Shown here: piece after piece, positions 1-7,103 of the stretch
Layout of the letters: each line of letters starts with the position of its first letter
Numbering within the stretch: the first letter of the stretch is position 1
From: JBMTVN01 sp046047235
GTDB taxonomy: Bacteria > Verrucomicrobiota > Verrucomicrobiia > Limisphaerales > JAHDYP01
DNA length: 22,473 nt
Reading direction: 5' to 3'
Assembly: GCA_046047235.1 (NCBI GenBank)
Contig: JBJOII010000072.1
Location: 1 to 22,473, forward strand
The notes under the pieces: generated by a model
Told to the model about the DNA's origin: nothing
The model's input: only the letters and a program-made list of their open reading frames with translations
Database searches by the model: none
Made by a program: the position numbers and the translations under genes

Positions 1-149
1 GTTCCGGGCGGGATTGTGAAGGTCACTCCTCGCCCGTCAATCCCTACCGTCACCTCTCGGAAATTTGGCCTTTATTTGGTTGCCTGCCCTTCGTGGACAG
101 GTCCGGACAGGGCGCGACCAGAAAACGGGTGAATTTGGGTAGGGAGGCC
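1..149. other. Gap at window edge, no gene seen
   Basis: I see no convincing reading frame or RNA here. Around 85-120 there is a GGACAGG/CCTGTCC-rich patch containing the 10-nt palindrome GGACAGGTCC. It ends in a CGGACAGGGC string that also occurs in the repeat island near 4225. It may be the worn edge of the same intergenic repeat family, but the match is too short to be sure. Confidence 0.3.
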
Positions 150-151
150 GG

Positions 152-185
152 AAAAGCAAATAAGCCGCTGGGAGCCAGCGGCTTA
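152..185 (-). terminator. Rho-independent terminator of the initiator tRNA
   Basis: Perfect 11-bp inverted repeat (arms TAAGCCGCTGG at 161-171 and CCAGCGGCTTA at 175-185) around a 3-nt loop. Read on the minus strand it is followed by a T-rich tract (TTTGCTTTT). It begins 24 nt past the tRNA 3' end, the expected place for a terminator of a monocistronic tRNA transcript. Confidence 0.85.
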
Positions 186-209
186 AGTCGTTGATGATCA
201 ACGGTAAAT

Positions 210-286
<77 letters not shown>

Positions 287-413
287 TCAAGGGAGAGGGA
301 AGATCGCTGAAAGCCTTGGAGGTATCAAGAGATATTTAGAGGTTTTTTTGCGTTTGATTGAAGGGGGTATTAGCACCGGGGCGATGCCCGGAGGCGCAAG
401 GCCTTGCTGGCGT

Positions 414-1079
414 TCAGCGCTGAGCCCTGCAACCCATGGCGTGAAACATCAAGTAGCTCAAGACTAGGAACAGACTGAACAGCGCGAGGAAGATACCGGT
501 CATGGGGTCATGTCGCAGGTCCCAGAACCATCGCAGGGTTTCTTCCACCAAGTGAACCGGTCTTACCACAGCATCCCAGCTGTTCCAGCGCATGAACCGT
601 CCCATGGCCACTCCAGCAGAGCCCAGACCACAGCATACCAAGACAACCGCCCAGCCGACCCATGCCCCAAAGTGTTCTGTCACCAGCCGCTGCATCCGGT
701 GCAACGACAAAAACCCCGCGACAAGACCCGTCATTGCGAACAGTAGCAGCACTCCCAGGCGAACCCAAAACACATCGCCCTGCTCATCCCCGAGATGCAC
801 CATATCGGTGAAAATGTAAGGCGCGTTCGGAAAGAACAGCAGCCAGAGCATCCCCCACCCCCACCGCGCTGAACGCGAATTGCCCGGCCTGGTTGCCAGC
901 CAGGCAAACCCCACCGGCACCCAGGCCAGAAAAAGATTCCACAACAAGAACCTGCCGACTGATCCGCGGGTCACCAGCGTCCCCGCCAACACAACGCCAA
1001 CACAACACAAGGTTGAGAACGCTGCCGCCACCAGGGGCGATGGCGTCCAGTCCCGCTTTTGCAATGCCTGCTCGCTCAT
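414..1079 (-). CDS. DUF1361 integral membrane protein
   Basis: 221 residues from the ATG at 1079. A longer in-frame start at 1223 would run 100 nt into ispH and was rejected. Five to six hydrophobic segments are visible, at about 16-36, 44-62, 74-91, 105-125, 138-158 and 192-213. The N-x-x-L-A-W-x-P motif at 48-54 and the loop FPNAPYIFTDMVHL at 83-96 are the signature of the DUF1361 family, whose biochemical role is not known. A second conserved patch, GRFMRWNSWD, lies at 160-169. It starts 40 nt after the ispH stop on the same strand and is probably co-transcribed with it. The pairing gives no clear functional hint. Confidence 0.85.
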   Translation of the reverse strand: MSEQALQKRDWTPSPLVAAAFSTLCCVGVVLAGTLVTRGSVGRFLLWNLFLAWVPVGFAWLATRPGNSRSARWGWGMLWLLFFPNAPYIFTDMVHLGDEQGDVFWVRLGVLLLFAMTGLVAGFLSLHRMQRLVTEHFGAWVGWAVVLVCCGLGSAGVAMGRFMRWNSWDAVVRPVHLVEETLRWFWDLRHDPMTGIFLALFSLFLVLSYLMFHAMGCRAQR

Positions 1080-1119
1080 ACTCGCTTCATGCCTCGCATT
1101 CACCACCCGCAGATCCTTG

Positions 1120-2010
1120 CTACCTTGCCAGAACCTGCACTGAACCCACATCTCCCCGCACGCAACCCTGCTGTGCCTCCGCCAACTCCCGCAAGCGCTC
1201 TTCCACCCGGTCCAGCACATCATCGGGCGTCGACGTTCCAGCCGTCAGCCCCACAACCTGCACGCCGGTCAACCACTCTCCTCTTAGATCTTCTGCACGC
1301 TCCACTCTCTCTACTCGGGCTCCCCCTTTGCGACAAGTCTCAGCCAGCTCTCCGGTGTTGTTGCTCTTGCGCCCCCCCACCACAACCACCAATTCGCAGG
1401 TCCTACCCAACCTTTCTGCATCCCACTGACGCAACTTCGTCGGGCGACACACCGTATCCACTACTTTGACCTCTGCCCCGGGAAACCGATGCCGGATCAA
1501 ATCCGCCAACCGCCAAACGCGCTCCAGTGGCTGCGTGGTCTGGGCCACAACCCCGTATCTAACGCGTTCACGCAGACCCGACACATCATCAGCCGACAAG
1601 ATCACGTCTGCCTCCGGATAGTCCTCCACCAACCCCCGCACTTCCACATGGCCGCGAACGCCGACCACCACCGGATGAAACCCCGCATCCACCAAGTCCT
1701 TCAGCGCCCGATGTGCCACACGCACCAGTGGACAGGTCGACTCCACAACGCCCAACCCCCTCCCCCGCAAATCCGCCAACCGTTTCTCCGAAACCCCGTG
1801 GGCGGTTGTCATCACAGTCGCTGTCCCCACTCCATCCACCTCCCGTTCCATCCGAATGCCCAGCGACCGCAGCCGTTCGACTACGTCCTCGTTGTGAACC
1901 AAATCCCCCAGCACTGTTAGGGAATGATGCCTTGCAGTCTCCCGGGCCAGATCGATCGCATCCCGTACCCCAAAACACATGCCCGCATGCTCAGCTCGTA
2001 TAATCTTCAT
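1120..2010 (-). CDS. ispH: 4-hydroxy-3-methylbut-2-enyl diphosphate reductase
   Basis: 296 residues, the usual length for IspH (LytB). This cytosolic [4Fe-4S] enzyme makes IPP and DMAPP in the last step of the MEP isoprenoid pathway. The three cluster cysteines are visible in AGMCFGVRDAI (C12), STCPLV and DTVCRPT. Also present are LGDLVHNEDVV and TAHGVS with their substrate-binding histidines, GHVEVRG carrying the acid corresponding to E. coli Glu126, GRKSNNTGEL, and GLTAGTSTPDDV near the C terminus. The ATG at 2010 is preceded by AAAGGA about 10 nt upstream. A 17-nt palindrome at 2045-2061, 34 nt before the start, also occurs in front of the regulator operon and may be an operator. Downstream lies a DUF1361 gene, 40 nt away. 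Confidence 0.96.
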   Translation of the reverse strand: MKIIRAEHAGMCFGVRDAIDLARETARHHSLTVLGDLVHNEDVVERLRSLGIRMEREVDGVGTATVMTTAHGVSEKRLADLRGRGLGVVESTCPLVRVAHRALKDLVDAGFHPVVVGVRGHVEVRGLVEDYPEADVILSADDVSGLRERVRYGVVAQTTQPLERVWRLADLIRHRFPGAEVKVVDTVCRPTKLRQWDAERLGRTCELVVVVGGRKSNNTGELAETCRKGGARVERVERAEDLRGEWLTGVQVVGLTAGTSTPDDVLDRVEERLRELAEAQQGCVRGDVGSVQVLAR

Positions 2011-2044
2011 CGCTCAGTTCCTTTCTTCAGCTCGCTTCGCCATC

Positions 2045-2061
2045 GCTTTGCATCACAAAGC
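2045..2061. promoter_or_regulatory. Palindrome upstream of ispH, candidate operator
   Basis: Perfect 6-bp arms GCTTTG and CAAAGC around a 5-nt centre (CATCA). A second copy with the same architecture and nearly the same centre sits at 3061-3077 before the membrane protein/regulator operon. The position, between the regulator's stop and the ispH start, suits control of ispH by the neighbouring winged-helix protein. This is inferred from motif sharing only. Confidence 0.5.
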
Positions 2062-2100
2062 TTATCGTTAAAAAACAACCGCCATCCACCCTCCCCCCAC

Positions 2101-2415
2101 TCACTTCCCCTCGGGCCGATGACGGTCCACAATGTCCGCCAACAAAATGATGTAATCCGAGAACGCCTTCCTCCCCACCGCGGTCAATGCAAAGGTGGTC
2201 AACGGTCTTCCGCCACGGTAACTCTTCGTCACACCCAGATACCCGGCCTGCTGCAGCGTGCGTGCGTGGGCAGTGATATTCCCGTCGGTCATGCTCAACG
2301 CATCCCGCAAATCAGTGAACGACATCTCCTCCACCGCCGCGAGCATCGACATGATGGCCAGCCGCCCCTTCTCGTGGATCACCCGATCCAACTGCTGATA
2401 AGACTCCGGATTCAC
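2101..2415 (-). CDS. Small winged-helix transcriptional regulator
   Basis: 104 residues from a GTG at 2415, which overlaps the TGA of the upstream gene by 4 nt (GTGA). A longer frame reaching 2685 lies inside that gene and was rejected. The protein is almost only one winged helix-turn-helix of the ArsR/MarR-like type annotated as transcriptional regulator (HTH_34 style). Helices are at about 8-28, 32-40 and 43-59 (recognition helix, TDGNITAHARTLQQAGYL). The wing, about 63-78, includes YRGGRPLTTFALT, and a last helix at 81-100 may serve dimerisation. No cysteine or other sensor motif is visible. Overlap with a membrane protein suggests a pair in which the membrane partner senses or is the main target. 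Two identical-architecture palindromes in this locus are likely its binding sites. Confidence 0.85.
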   Translation of the reverse strand: MNPESYQQLDRVIHEKGRLAIMSMLAAVEEMSFTDLRDALSMTDGNITAHARTLQQAGYLGVTKSYRGGRPLTTFALTAVGRKAFSDYIILLADIVDRHRPEGK

Positions 2416-3053
2416 AGCTCGCTCTGGATGTTCCGCTCGCGCGTTTGCAGCAGGTAAAGACCGTAGACCAGATGGTACCCGCCAAACACTCCTCCCATCA
2501 AACCGTGCGCCACCACCAGATCGGGCATCCCTGAACCATAAGACCGCAGCTGGAGCACGATAAAAAGGAGGCAGCCCGCCACCACGAATCCCCAGCCAAA
2601 CAGACGGATCCCCCGCGGCATAAAGAAACCCGCCGCATGCAGGGCAAATCCATACAAGACCATCCAGACCCCGGGCAGCCACCACATCACCAAAGGCTCA
2701 CGCCAGGCCGGCCACACCGCCACCACACCCGCCACCACTCCAACAACCAAAGGCGGTAACACCGCCTGAAACACTCGCCTCGCCGGAGGGGACCAGAAGC
2801 TCTCCCCATCCTTCAAAGCCTGTCTCCGCATCAAAACCACCGCCATCCCTCCCCCCACCACAGCCACTCCCATCCAATACCCACCAAATTCGCGGGGCTC
2901 ACCCCACCCCATCCACCACCCCGCCAACCCAGCCAAAATACCCAATACCCCCACCGCCAGGGTCGTCGGTACCAGTGCCCGACGATACAACGCCACCCGC
3001 TCCATCAAGGTGCGGATCACTTCGAGATTCGATGACGCTTGCCGTGCATCCAT
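2412..3053 (-). CDS. Six-helix membrane protein of unknown function, partner of regulator
   Basis: 213 residues beginning MDARQASSNLEVIRTLMERV, an amphipathic cytosolic stretch before the first membrane helix. Predicted membrane segments lie at about 27-48, 58-75, 96-116, 120-141, 151-169 and 178-201, with a charged tail (QTRERNIQSEL). I do not recognise a catalytic or transport motif. The gene precedes, and overlaps by 4 nt, a winged-helix regulator, so the two are translationally coupled. Its ATG lies only 7 nt after a 17-nt palindrome. A TTGACA box sits just beyond that, so the operon is probably autoregulated and nearly leaderless. A membrane-bound modulator of the regulator is a guess. 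Confidence 0.8.
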   Translation of the reverse strand: MDARQASSNLEVIRTLMERVALYRRALVPTTLAVGVLGILAGLAGWWMGWGEPREFGGYWMGVAVVGGGMAVVLMRRQALKDGESFWSPPARRVFQAVLPPLVVGVVAGVVAVWPAWREPLVMWWLPGVWMVLYGFALHAAGFFMPRGIRLFGWGFVVAGCLLFIVLQLRSYGSGMPDLVVAHGLMGGVFGGYHLVYGLYLLQTRERNIQSEL

Positions 3054-3060
3054 GCCCGTT

Positions 3061-3077
3061 ACTTTGCATTACAAAGT
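3061..3077. promoter_or_regulatory. Palindrome at promoter of the regulator operon, candidate operator
   Basis: ACTTTG and CAAAGT arms around CATTA, a perfect 6-bp dyad with 5-nt spacer. It lies between a TTGACA box (3083-3088, minus strand) and the start codon at 3053, so a bound protein would block RNA polymerase. It shares CTTTGCATYACAAAG with the copy at 2045-2061. Confidence 0.6.
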
Positions 3078-3082
3078 GCTCC

Positions 3083-3088
3083 TGTCAA
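3083..3088 (-). promoter_or_regulatory. Candidate -35 box of the regulator operon
   Basis: Minus-strand TTGACA, a perfect match to the sigma-70 -35 consensus. With a 17-nt spacer the -10 position would fall on AAAGTA at the inner edge of the palindrome, a poor -10. Transcription would then begin close to the ATG. The -35 is clear by sequence but the -10 is not. Confidence 0.4.
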
Positions 3089-3113
3089 TCCCTCGCTTCC
3101 AAACAACCGCAAG

Positions 3114-3208
3114 AGGTCAGGAGTCAGGAGTCAAAGGTTGGCAAGCAAACCACCCTCTCCTCTCTTCCCTCTCCCCTCTCCAGCGCAAAGCGCCACGCGC
3201 TTTGCGCT
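3114..3208. repeat. Intergenic repeat island A (heptamers plus 12-bp hairpin)
   Basis: Begins with purine-rich heptamers in register (AGGTCAG, GAGTCAG, GAGTCAA at 3114-3134). It passes through a linker at 3135-3155 and continues as pyrimidine heptamers (TCTCCTC, TCTTCCC and variants, 3156-3183), all in the same 7-nt phase. It ends in a strong inverted repeat with arms AGCGCAAAGCGC (3182-3193) and GCGCTTTGCGCT (3197-3208) around CAC. The stretch 3141-3174 recurs at 4162-4195 with two mismatches, so the rhomboid gene sits between direct repeats. Confidence 0.75.
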
Positions 3209-3245
3209 TTGCCCCCGCACCAAACTGTGAACAGGATGTCCGGAC

Positions 3246-4136
3246 ATGCGTTTGATCGGCCAATTGCATTCAGAAAGCCACGCCCGGCTCTTCGGGGAGT
3301 ATCTCTATGCCCGCGATTTCGAGAATTCCGTAGAGGAGGAGGAGGGGCACTGGGCGATCTGGGTCCATGACGAAAGCAAGCTTGAGGCGGCCTCCACGCT
3401 TCTGAAGGAATTCCAACAACAGCCTGATCATCCCAGCTACGCCAAAGAGGCACGTCGGGCCGCCTCAAAACGAGATCAGGTCATCCGCGAGGAGGAAGCG
3501 GCTCGCAAACGAACTTTCGACCGCACCAACATTTTCCCCACCGGGGCGGCAGCCATCGGAAAAGTCACCCTCAGCCTCATCGGAGCCAGCCTTTTGGTAA
3601 CGCTCATCACTGGTTTCGGGGGGAATAGTCTCTTCTCAGTCTTTAGCATCGTGCCTATCGAATTTCGTGGCGACAACCGAATCGCCTATACCCCTGGCTT
3701 CGAAGCTCTACTCAACTGGCAGATCTGGCGACTCCTCACCCCCATGTTCATCCACATGGGTTTCCTCCATCTGCTCTTCAACCTCTGGTGGACCAAAGAC
3801 CTCGGAAGCGCACTCGAACGGCAATTGGGCCGGGGGCACTTCCTCCTGCTTGTGGTGCTCATAGCCATCCCCTCTCACATAGCCCAATTCCTCGCCACAG
3901 GCCCCATGTTTGGTGGCCTCTCCGGAGTCGTCTATGGCCTACTGGGCTATATCTGGGTCCGTTCCAAACTCGACCCCTTCTGGGGCCTCGCCCTCAACCC
4001 CAGCACGGTCATGATTATGGCCGTCTGGTTCCTCCTCTGCTTCACCGGCACCGTCGGCCCCATCGCTAACGTCGTCCACGGCGTCGGCCTCGGAATCGGC
4101 GCCCTCGCAGGGGCCATCAGCGCCCGAAGGGGCTAG
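3246..4136 (+). CDS. Rhomboid intramembrane serine protease, GlpG type
   Basis: 296 residues. Residues 1-75 resemble the cytosolic N-terminal domain found on GlpG (MRLIGQLHSESHARLFGEYL onward). A charged linker at 70-95 follows, then a six-to-seven helix rhomboid core. The catalytic dyad is Ser226 in GGLSGVVYG and His278 in NVVHGVGLG. The oxyanion-side motif is His175 and Asn179 in FLHLLFN, equivalent to E. coli His150/Asn154. The enzyme cleaves transmembrane segments within the inner membrane; the natural substrate cannot be told from sequence. AGGA lies 9 nt before the ATG, one of the few plus-strand genes here with a Shine-Dalgarno. The 12-nt palindrome ATGTCCGGACAT at 3236-3247 overlaps the start codon. 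The gene is monocistronic and flanked by directly repeated islands. Confidence 0.93.
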   Translation: MRLIGQLHSESHARLFGEYLYARDFENSVEEEEGHWAIWVHDESKLEAASTLLKEFQQQPDHPSYAKEARRAASKRDQVIREEEAARKRTFDRTNIFPTGAAAIGKVTLSLIGASLLVTLITGFGGNSLFSVFSIVPIEFRGDNRIAYTPGFEALLNWQIWRLLTPMFIHMGFLHLLFNLWWTKDLGSALERQLGRGHFLLLVVLIAIPSHIAQFLATGPMFGGLSGVVYGLLGYIWVRSKLDPFWGLALNPSTVMIMAVWFLLCFTGTVGPIANVVHGVGLGIGALAGAISARRG

Positions 4137-4142
4137 GGCGGG

Positions 4143-4256
4143 ACTCAGAGGTCAGAGGTCGGCGAGCAAACCACCCTCTCCTCTCTTTCCTCTCCCTGCG
4201 TGCTGCCGTCCTTCGGACTCTGGCGGACAGGGCAGCCCTCAGCGCTTTCCGCTTCG
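4143..4256. repeat. Intergenic repeat island B, first part
   Basis: Heptamers ACTCAGA, GGTCAGA and GGTCGGC lead into a copy of the linker and pyrimidine tract of island A (4162-4195). Then comes a worn palindrome ending in GGCGGACAGGGCA and the heptamers CCCTCAG, CGCTTTC and CGCTTCG (4236-4256). The order palindrome, CCCTCAG, CGCTTNC is repeated about 240 nt further on. No coding frame is credible because a 7-nt phase is not a multiple of three. Confidence 0.7.
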
Positions 4257-4318
4257 CTCAGCAGACAGAAGAGCGGAGAGAGGACACACCGAAATCTGCC
4301 CCCAACACTGCCGCGCCT

Positions 4319-4354
4319 TCGAAATCGCTATCGAAATCACTAGCGGGATCGAAA
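4319..4354. repeat. Hexamer block (TCGAAA family), copy 1
   Basis: Six consecutive hexamers in register: TCGAAA, TCGCTA, TCGAAA, then TCACTA, GCGGGA and TCGAAA. A second 36-nt block built from the same set of words occurs at 22402-22437. The flanks show no gene. Confidence 0.7.
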
Positions 4355-4382
4355 GCTGAAGTTCGCAATTGAAGGAACCATC

Positions 4383-4410
4383 ATACCGGATACCGGATAC
4401 CGGATACCGA
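4383..4410. repeat. Tandem heptamer ATACCGG, four units
   Basis: Three perfect ATACCGG units and a fourth ending in A, directly adjacent, 28 nt in all. It lies between the hexamer block and the nested palindrome of island B. Confidence 0.85.
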
Positions 4411-4453
4411 AGATCGTCCCGAGCGACCGAACTCCACGGCATCCCACCGCGCT

Positions 4454-4542
4454 TCCGCCTTCGCCAAGGCTACGGCGGACAGGCAACCCTCAGCGCTTGC
4501 CGCTTACCCCTTGCCGCTTGGCCCTCAGCGCTCTGCGCTTGC
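4454..4542. repeat. Island B, second part: nested palindrome plus eight CGCTTGC-type heptamers
   Basis: 4454-4479 is a symmetric palindrome: outer arms TCCGCC and GGCGGA, 3-nt internal bulges TTC and TAC, inner arms GCC and GGC, loop AA. It is followed by CAGGCAA and eight heptamers in unbroken phase at 4487-4542 (CCCTCAG, CGCTTGC, CGCTTAC, then CCCTTGC, CGCTTGG and so on). An inverted copy of the palindrome occurs at 20423-20448. Confidence 0.8.
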
Positions 4543-4554
4543 CGCCCGGCGCCC

Positions 4555-6873
4555 CTACCTCCTGCTCAAATCCACCAAGTCCAGCAGGACGCGCTTGGCC
4601 TCATCCAGCATGGCGTCGATGATCGGACCAGCGTCCTCCTCCTCATCCTCTGCCCCGATTTCCTCAGCGAGAACGGAACCATTCTTTTTCGGCTTGGTCG
4701 GATCGATCGCCTCCGGCAACCCCGGCTTGTCGACGTCCTTTAACGTGATCTCGTAGACTTTCTCCTCACTCGCAGGTCGCGACCTGCGCTCAGCTTTCCG
4801 TGACTCAAGGCGAGCCTCGTTCTCGGCCTTCTCCTCCAGCCGCTTTGCCAGGTTCAAAGAAATGGTCTTGGCCTCCTTGCGTTCCTGATACAACCCGATG
4901 TCCTCTCTGACGTACTCGTAATCCTTGTTGTCCAGCAACCGCTTCTGGGAACGACCACGCAACTCGTCGACCACACCCGCAATCCGGTTCTCGCGATCAT
5001 ACTTGGCAGCCGAAATCGTGTCCCAAGGCAGCGGATCGTCCAGTGAAGCCTCACCCACATCGGCCACGTTGTTCACCGAAGGCAGAATCACATCCGGAAC
5101 CACCCCCTTCAGCTGTGTGGATGCACCACTAGCGCGATAGAATTTCCGGATGGTTACTTTGACCGCGCCCGGATTGGAATCCCGATCATCCAGCATGTGT
5201 GCCAACATCGGCTGCAACTCGATCAACGACTGCACCGTCCCCTTCCCGTGCGTGGAACTGTCCCCCACAATCAGCGCCCGACCGTAATCCTGCAGACAAC
5301 CTGCCAGAATCTCCGATGCCGAGGCACTAAACCGACTCGTCAACACCACCAGCGGACCGCTGTAGTAAATGTCTGAGCTCGGGTCCTCATCCACCATGAC
5401 CTGCCCCCGTGAATCCCGCACCTGCACCACCGGACCATCCTTGATGAACAGCCCCGTCAAATCAATCGCCTCCTTCAAGGAACCGCCACCGTTCTTGCGC
5501 AAGTCCAGGATGATCCCCTCAACCTTCTCCTCCTTCAACTTCGCCAACAAAACCGCCACGTCCAACGTCGTGCTCTTCATCTCGCTCCGACCGTTCGGAC
5601 TACCAATGTCCAAGGTCTGGTAAAAGGAGGGTAAATCAATGACCCCCACCCGGCGCACCCCGCCATCCGTCCCCGGTAAATCAATCACCTGCGCCTTGGC
5701 CTCCTCGTCCTCGAGCTTGATCTCATCCCGAATCAAACTGATCTCCCTGCGTTCCGACGGATCGGCCGCGTCGACCGGAATCAGGGTCAGGCGAACCTTC
5801 GTCCCCTTTGGACCCCGGATGATCTCCACAATCTTACTCAGCTTCCAGTCCACCACGTCCACCGGCTCACCTTCATCCCCTTGCGCTACGGCCACAATCC
5901 GATCGCCTTCCTTGATCTTCTTGCTCCGCATCGCCGGGCCCGGACGTAACTCGCGCACCTTGCAGTAGCCATCCTCGGAGGTCAGCACAGCACCAATCCC
6001 GAACAAGGAAAGGTTCATGTTGATCGCGAAGTTCTCCAAAGTAGCCCGCCCCAGATAATCCGAGTGCGGATCATACACATGCGTCAGCGCTCCCAGATAA
6101 TATTGGAACACATCCGCACCGTCGAAATCCTTCAGGGTCTTTAGCAGCCGGGCATACCGACGCGATATCGTCTTCTCCACCTCGGCCGTCAATCCGTTCG
6201 GACGCAGCTCATCGGCCTTCTCCTCTTTCCCCTCGTCCTCCCCCTCCTTCTTCTTGCTTTTCGTATTCGCCAGGATCTCCTGCAACACCTCAAACCTCAA
6301 ATGCTGGCGCCATAAAGCCTTCGCCGCATCCATGTCCTTGGGGAACGGCGCATCTTCCCGGTCCAACAAATACTCGTCGTCCCCCGTGAACTCAAATCGC
6401 TCGCTCTTCAACACCTCCCCCGCAAACGCCACCCGCTGCTCGACCCGCGTCAGAAACCGGTCGAAAATGACACGCCCCGGATCCGTGTCCCCCAGTAACG
6501 TCAGGTCATCCAATCGCGTCCGATACTCCTCAAACTCATCCAAGTCACTTTGCAGAAAGTGCAACCGCAGGTTGTCCAGGTTCTCAATATAACGGTCCAA
6601 GAACCGTGAAGACATGGTGTCATCAAATGGAAGCCGACTATAGTGGGATCGCGGCAGTAAACGAGCTACCAGCCGCGCCACCAAAGGCTCGTCGGCCGAA
6701 GCCTCGACCGGGGGTAAACTCCGCTCCGCCTTCTCCAGTAAAATCAAATCGTCGGCCGTCGAAACCAACTCCAACGTCGACTTGCGCTCCGCCCCCTCAT
6801 CTTCCCCAGCCCAAACCACCCCCCGCCCCAGCAGCGCTACAACACAAAAACCAACCAACAGCAACCTGTTCAC
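4555..6873 (-). CDS. prc: Tail-specific carboxy-terminal processing protease (Prc/Tsp, S41)
   Basis: 772 residues from a GTG at 6873; an in-frame TTG at 6879 is the alternative. AGGA lies 10 nt before the GTG and 4 nt before the TTG. An N-terminal signal peptide (MNRLLLVGFCVVALL...VVWA) with cleavage near residue 22 predicts export to the periplasm. A Prc-type N-terminal region is followed by a PDZ domain at about 285-375, then the S41 catalytic core. The nucleophile is Ser518 in SRFSASASEILAG and the general base is Lys544 in THGKGTVQ. A C-terminal DUF3340-like region with coiled-coil character lies at about 620-705. The enzyme degrades or trims periplasmic proteins from their C termini. It is longer than E. 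coli Prc (about 680), with a Lys/Glu-rich insert near 205-222 and an acidic tail. Divergent from the hydroxyproline operon. Confidence 0.94.
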   Translation of the reverse strand: MNRLLLVGFCVVALLGRGVVWAGEDEGAERKSTLELVSTADDLILLEKAERSLPPVEASADEPLVARLVARLLPRSHYSRLPFDDTMSSRFLDRYIENLDNLRLHFLQSDLDEFEEYRTRLDDLTLLGDTDPGRVIFDRFLTRVEQRVAFAGEVLKSERFEFTGDDEYLLDREDAPFPKDMDAAKALWRQHLRFEVLQEILANTKSKKKEGEDEGKEEKADELRPNGLTAEVEKTISRRYARLLKTLKDFDGADVFQYYLGALTHVYDPHSDYLGRATLENFAINMNLSLFGIGAVLTSEDGYCKVRELRPGPAMRSKKIKEGDRIVAVAQGDEGEPVDVVDWKLSKIVEIIRGPKGTKVRLTLIPVDAADPSERREISLIRDEIKLEDEEAKAQVIDLPGTDGGVRRVGVIDLPSFYQTLDIGSPNGRSEMKSTTLDVAVLLAKLKEEKVEGIILDLRKNGGGSLKEAIDLTGLFIKDGPVVQVRDSRGQVMVDEDPSSDIYYSGPLVVLTSRFSASASEILAGCLQDYGRALIVGDSSTHGKGTVQSLIELQPMLAHMLDDRDSNPGAVKVTIRKFYRASGASTQLKGVVPDVILPSVNNVADVGEASLDDPLPWDTISAAKYDRENRIAGVVDELRGRSQKRLLDNKDYEYVREDIGLYQERKEAKTISLNLAKRLEEKAENEARLESRKAERRSRPASEEKVYEITLKDVDKPGLPEAIDPTKPKKNGSVLAEEIGAEDEEEDAGPIIDAMLDEAKRVLLDLVDLSRR

Positions 6874-7013
6874 AATCAATTGTTCCTGGATAATTTCACG
6901 AACAGCCCCCCATCTGGGAACGGCTTGACGCCCGCCAACCTAGCACAGCCCGAAAAGATTACACCAAGGAATTAACGCAGGGTGAACCAGGAACCCCTTG
7001 AGCCGCACCATCC

Positions 7014-7062
7014 CAATCTCTCTTCTCTCCCCTCTCCTCTCTCCTTGCGCCACAGGCGCAAA
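7014..7062. repeat. Intergenic repeat: pyrimidine heptamers plus hairpin
   Basis: Heptamers CAATCTC, TCTTCTC and variants run in register from 7014 to 7048. They end in a palindrome with arms TTGCGCC (7045-7051) and GGCGCAA (7055-7061) around ACA. This keeps the loop and core of the GAATTCGCC palindromes at 15455 and 20563, but with paired changes in the stem. The rest of the 230-nt gap 6874-7103 shows no gene and no clear promoter. Confidence 0.65.
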
Positions 7063-7103
7063 AGACTTGGAACGCCCATCCAACCCTGCAATCGTCCACG
7101 CCC

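Noticed and set aside
287..350. Promoter for the initiator tRNA
   Set aside because: A TTGATA box with a 17-nt spacer leads to GATCTT, a poor -10, and another AT-rich candidate overlaps. Neither could be preferred.
2416..2685. N-terminal extension of the winged-helix regulator to a 194-residue protein
   Set aside because: The extra 90 residues are antisense-free but out-of-frame reading of the membrane protein gene and have no domain character. The GTGA overlap at 2412-2415 gives a normal coupled start.
3114..3183. CRISPR-like array or riboswitch in the intergenic islands
   Set aside because: Units are 6-7 nt with no spacers of constant length, no 25-40 nt repeats and no cas genes. No known riboswitch core was recognised.
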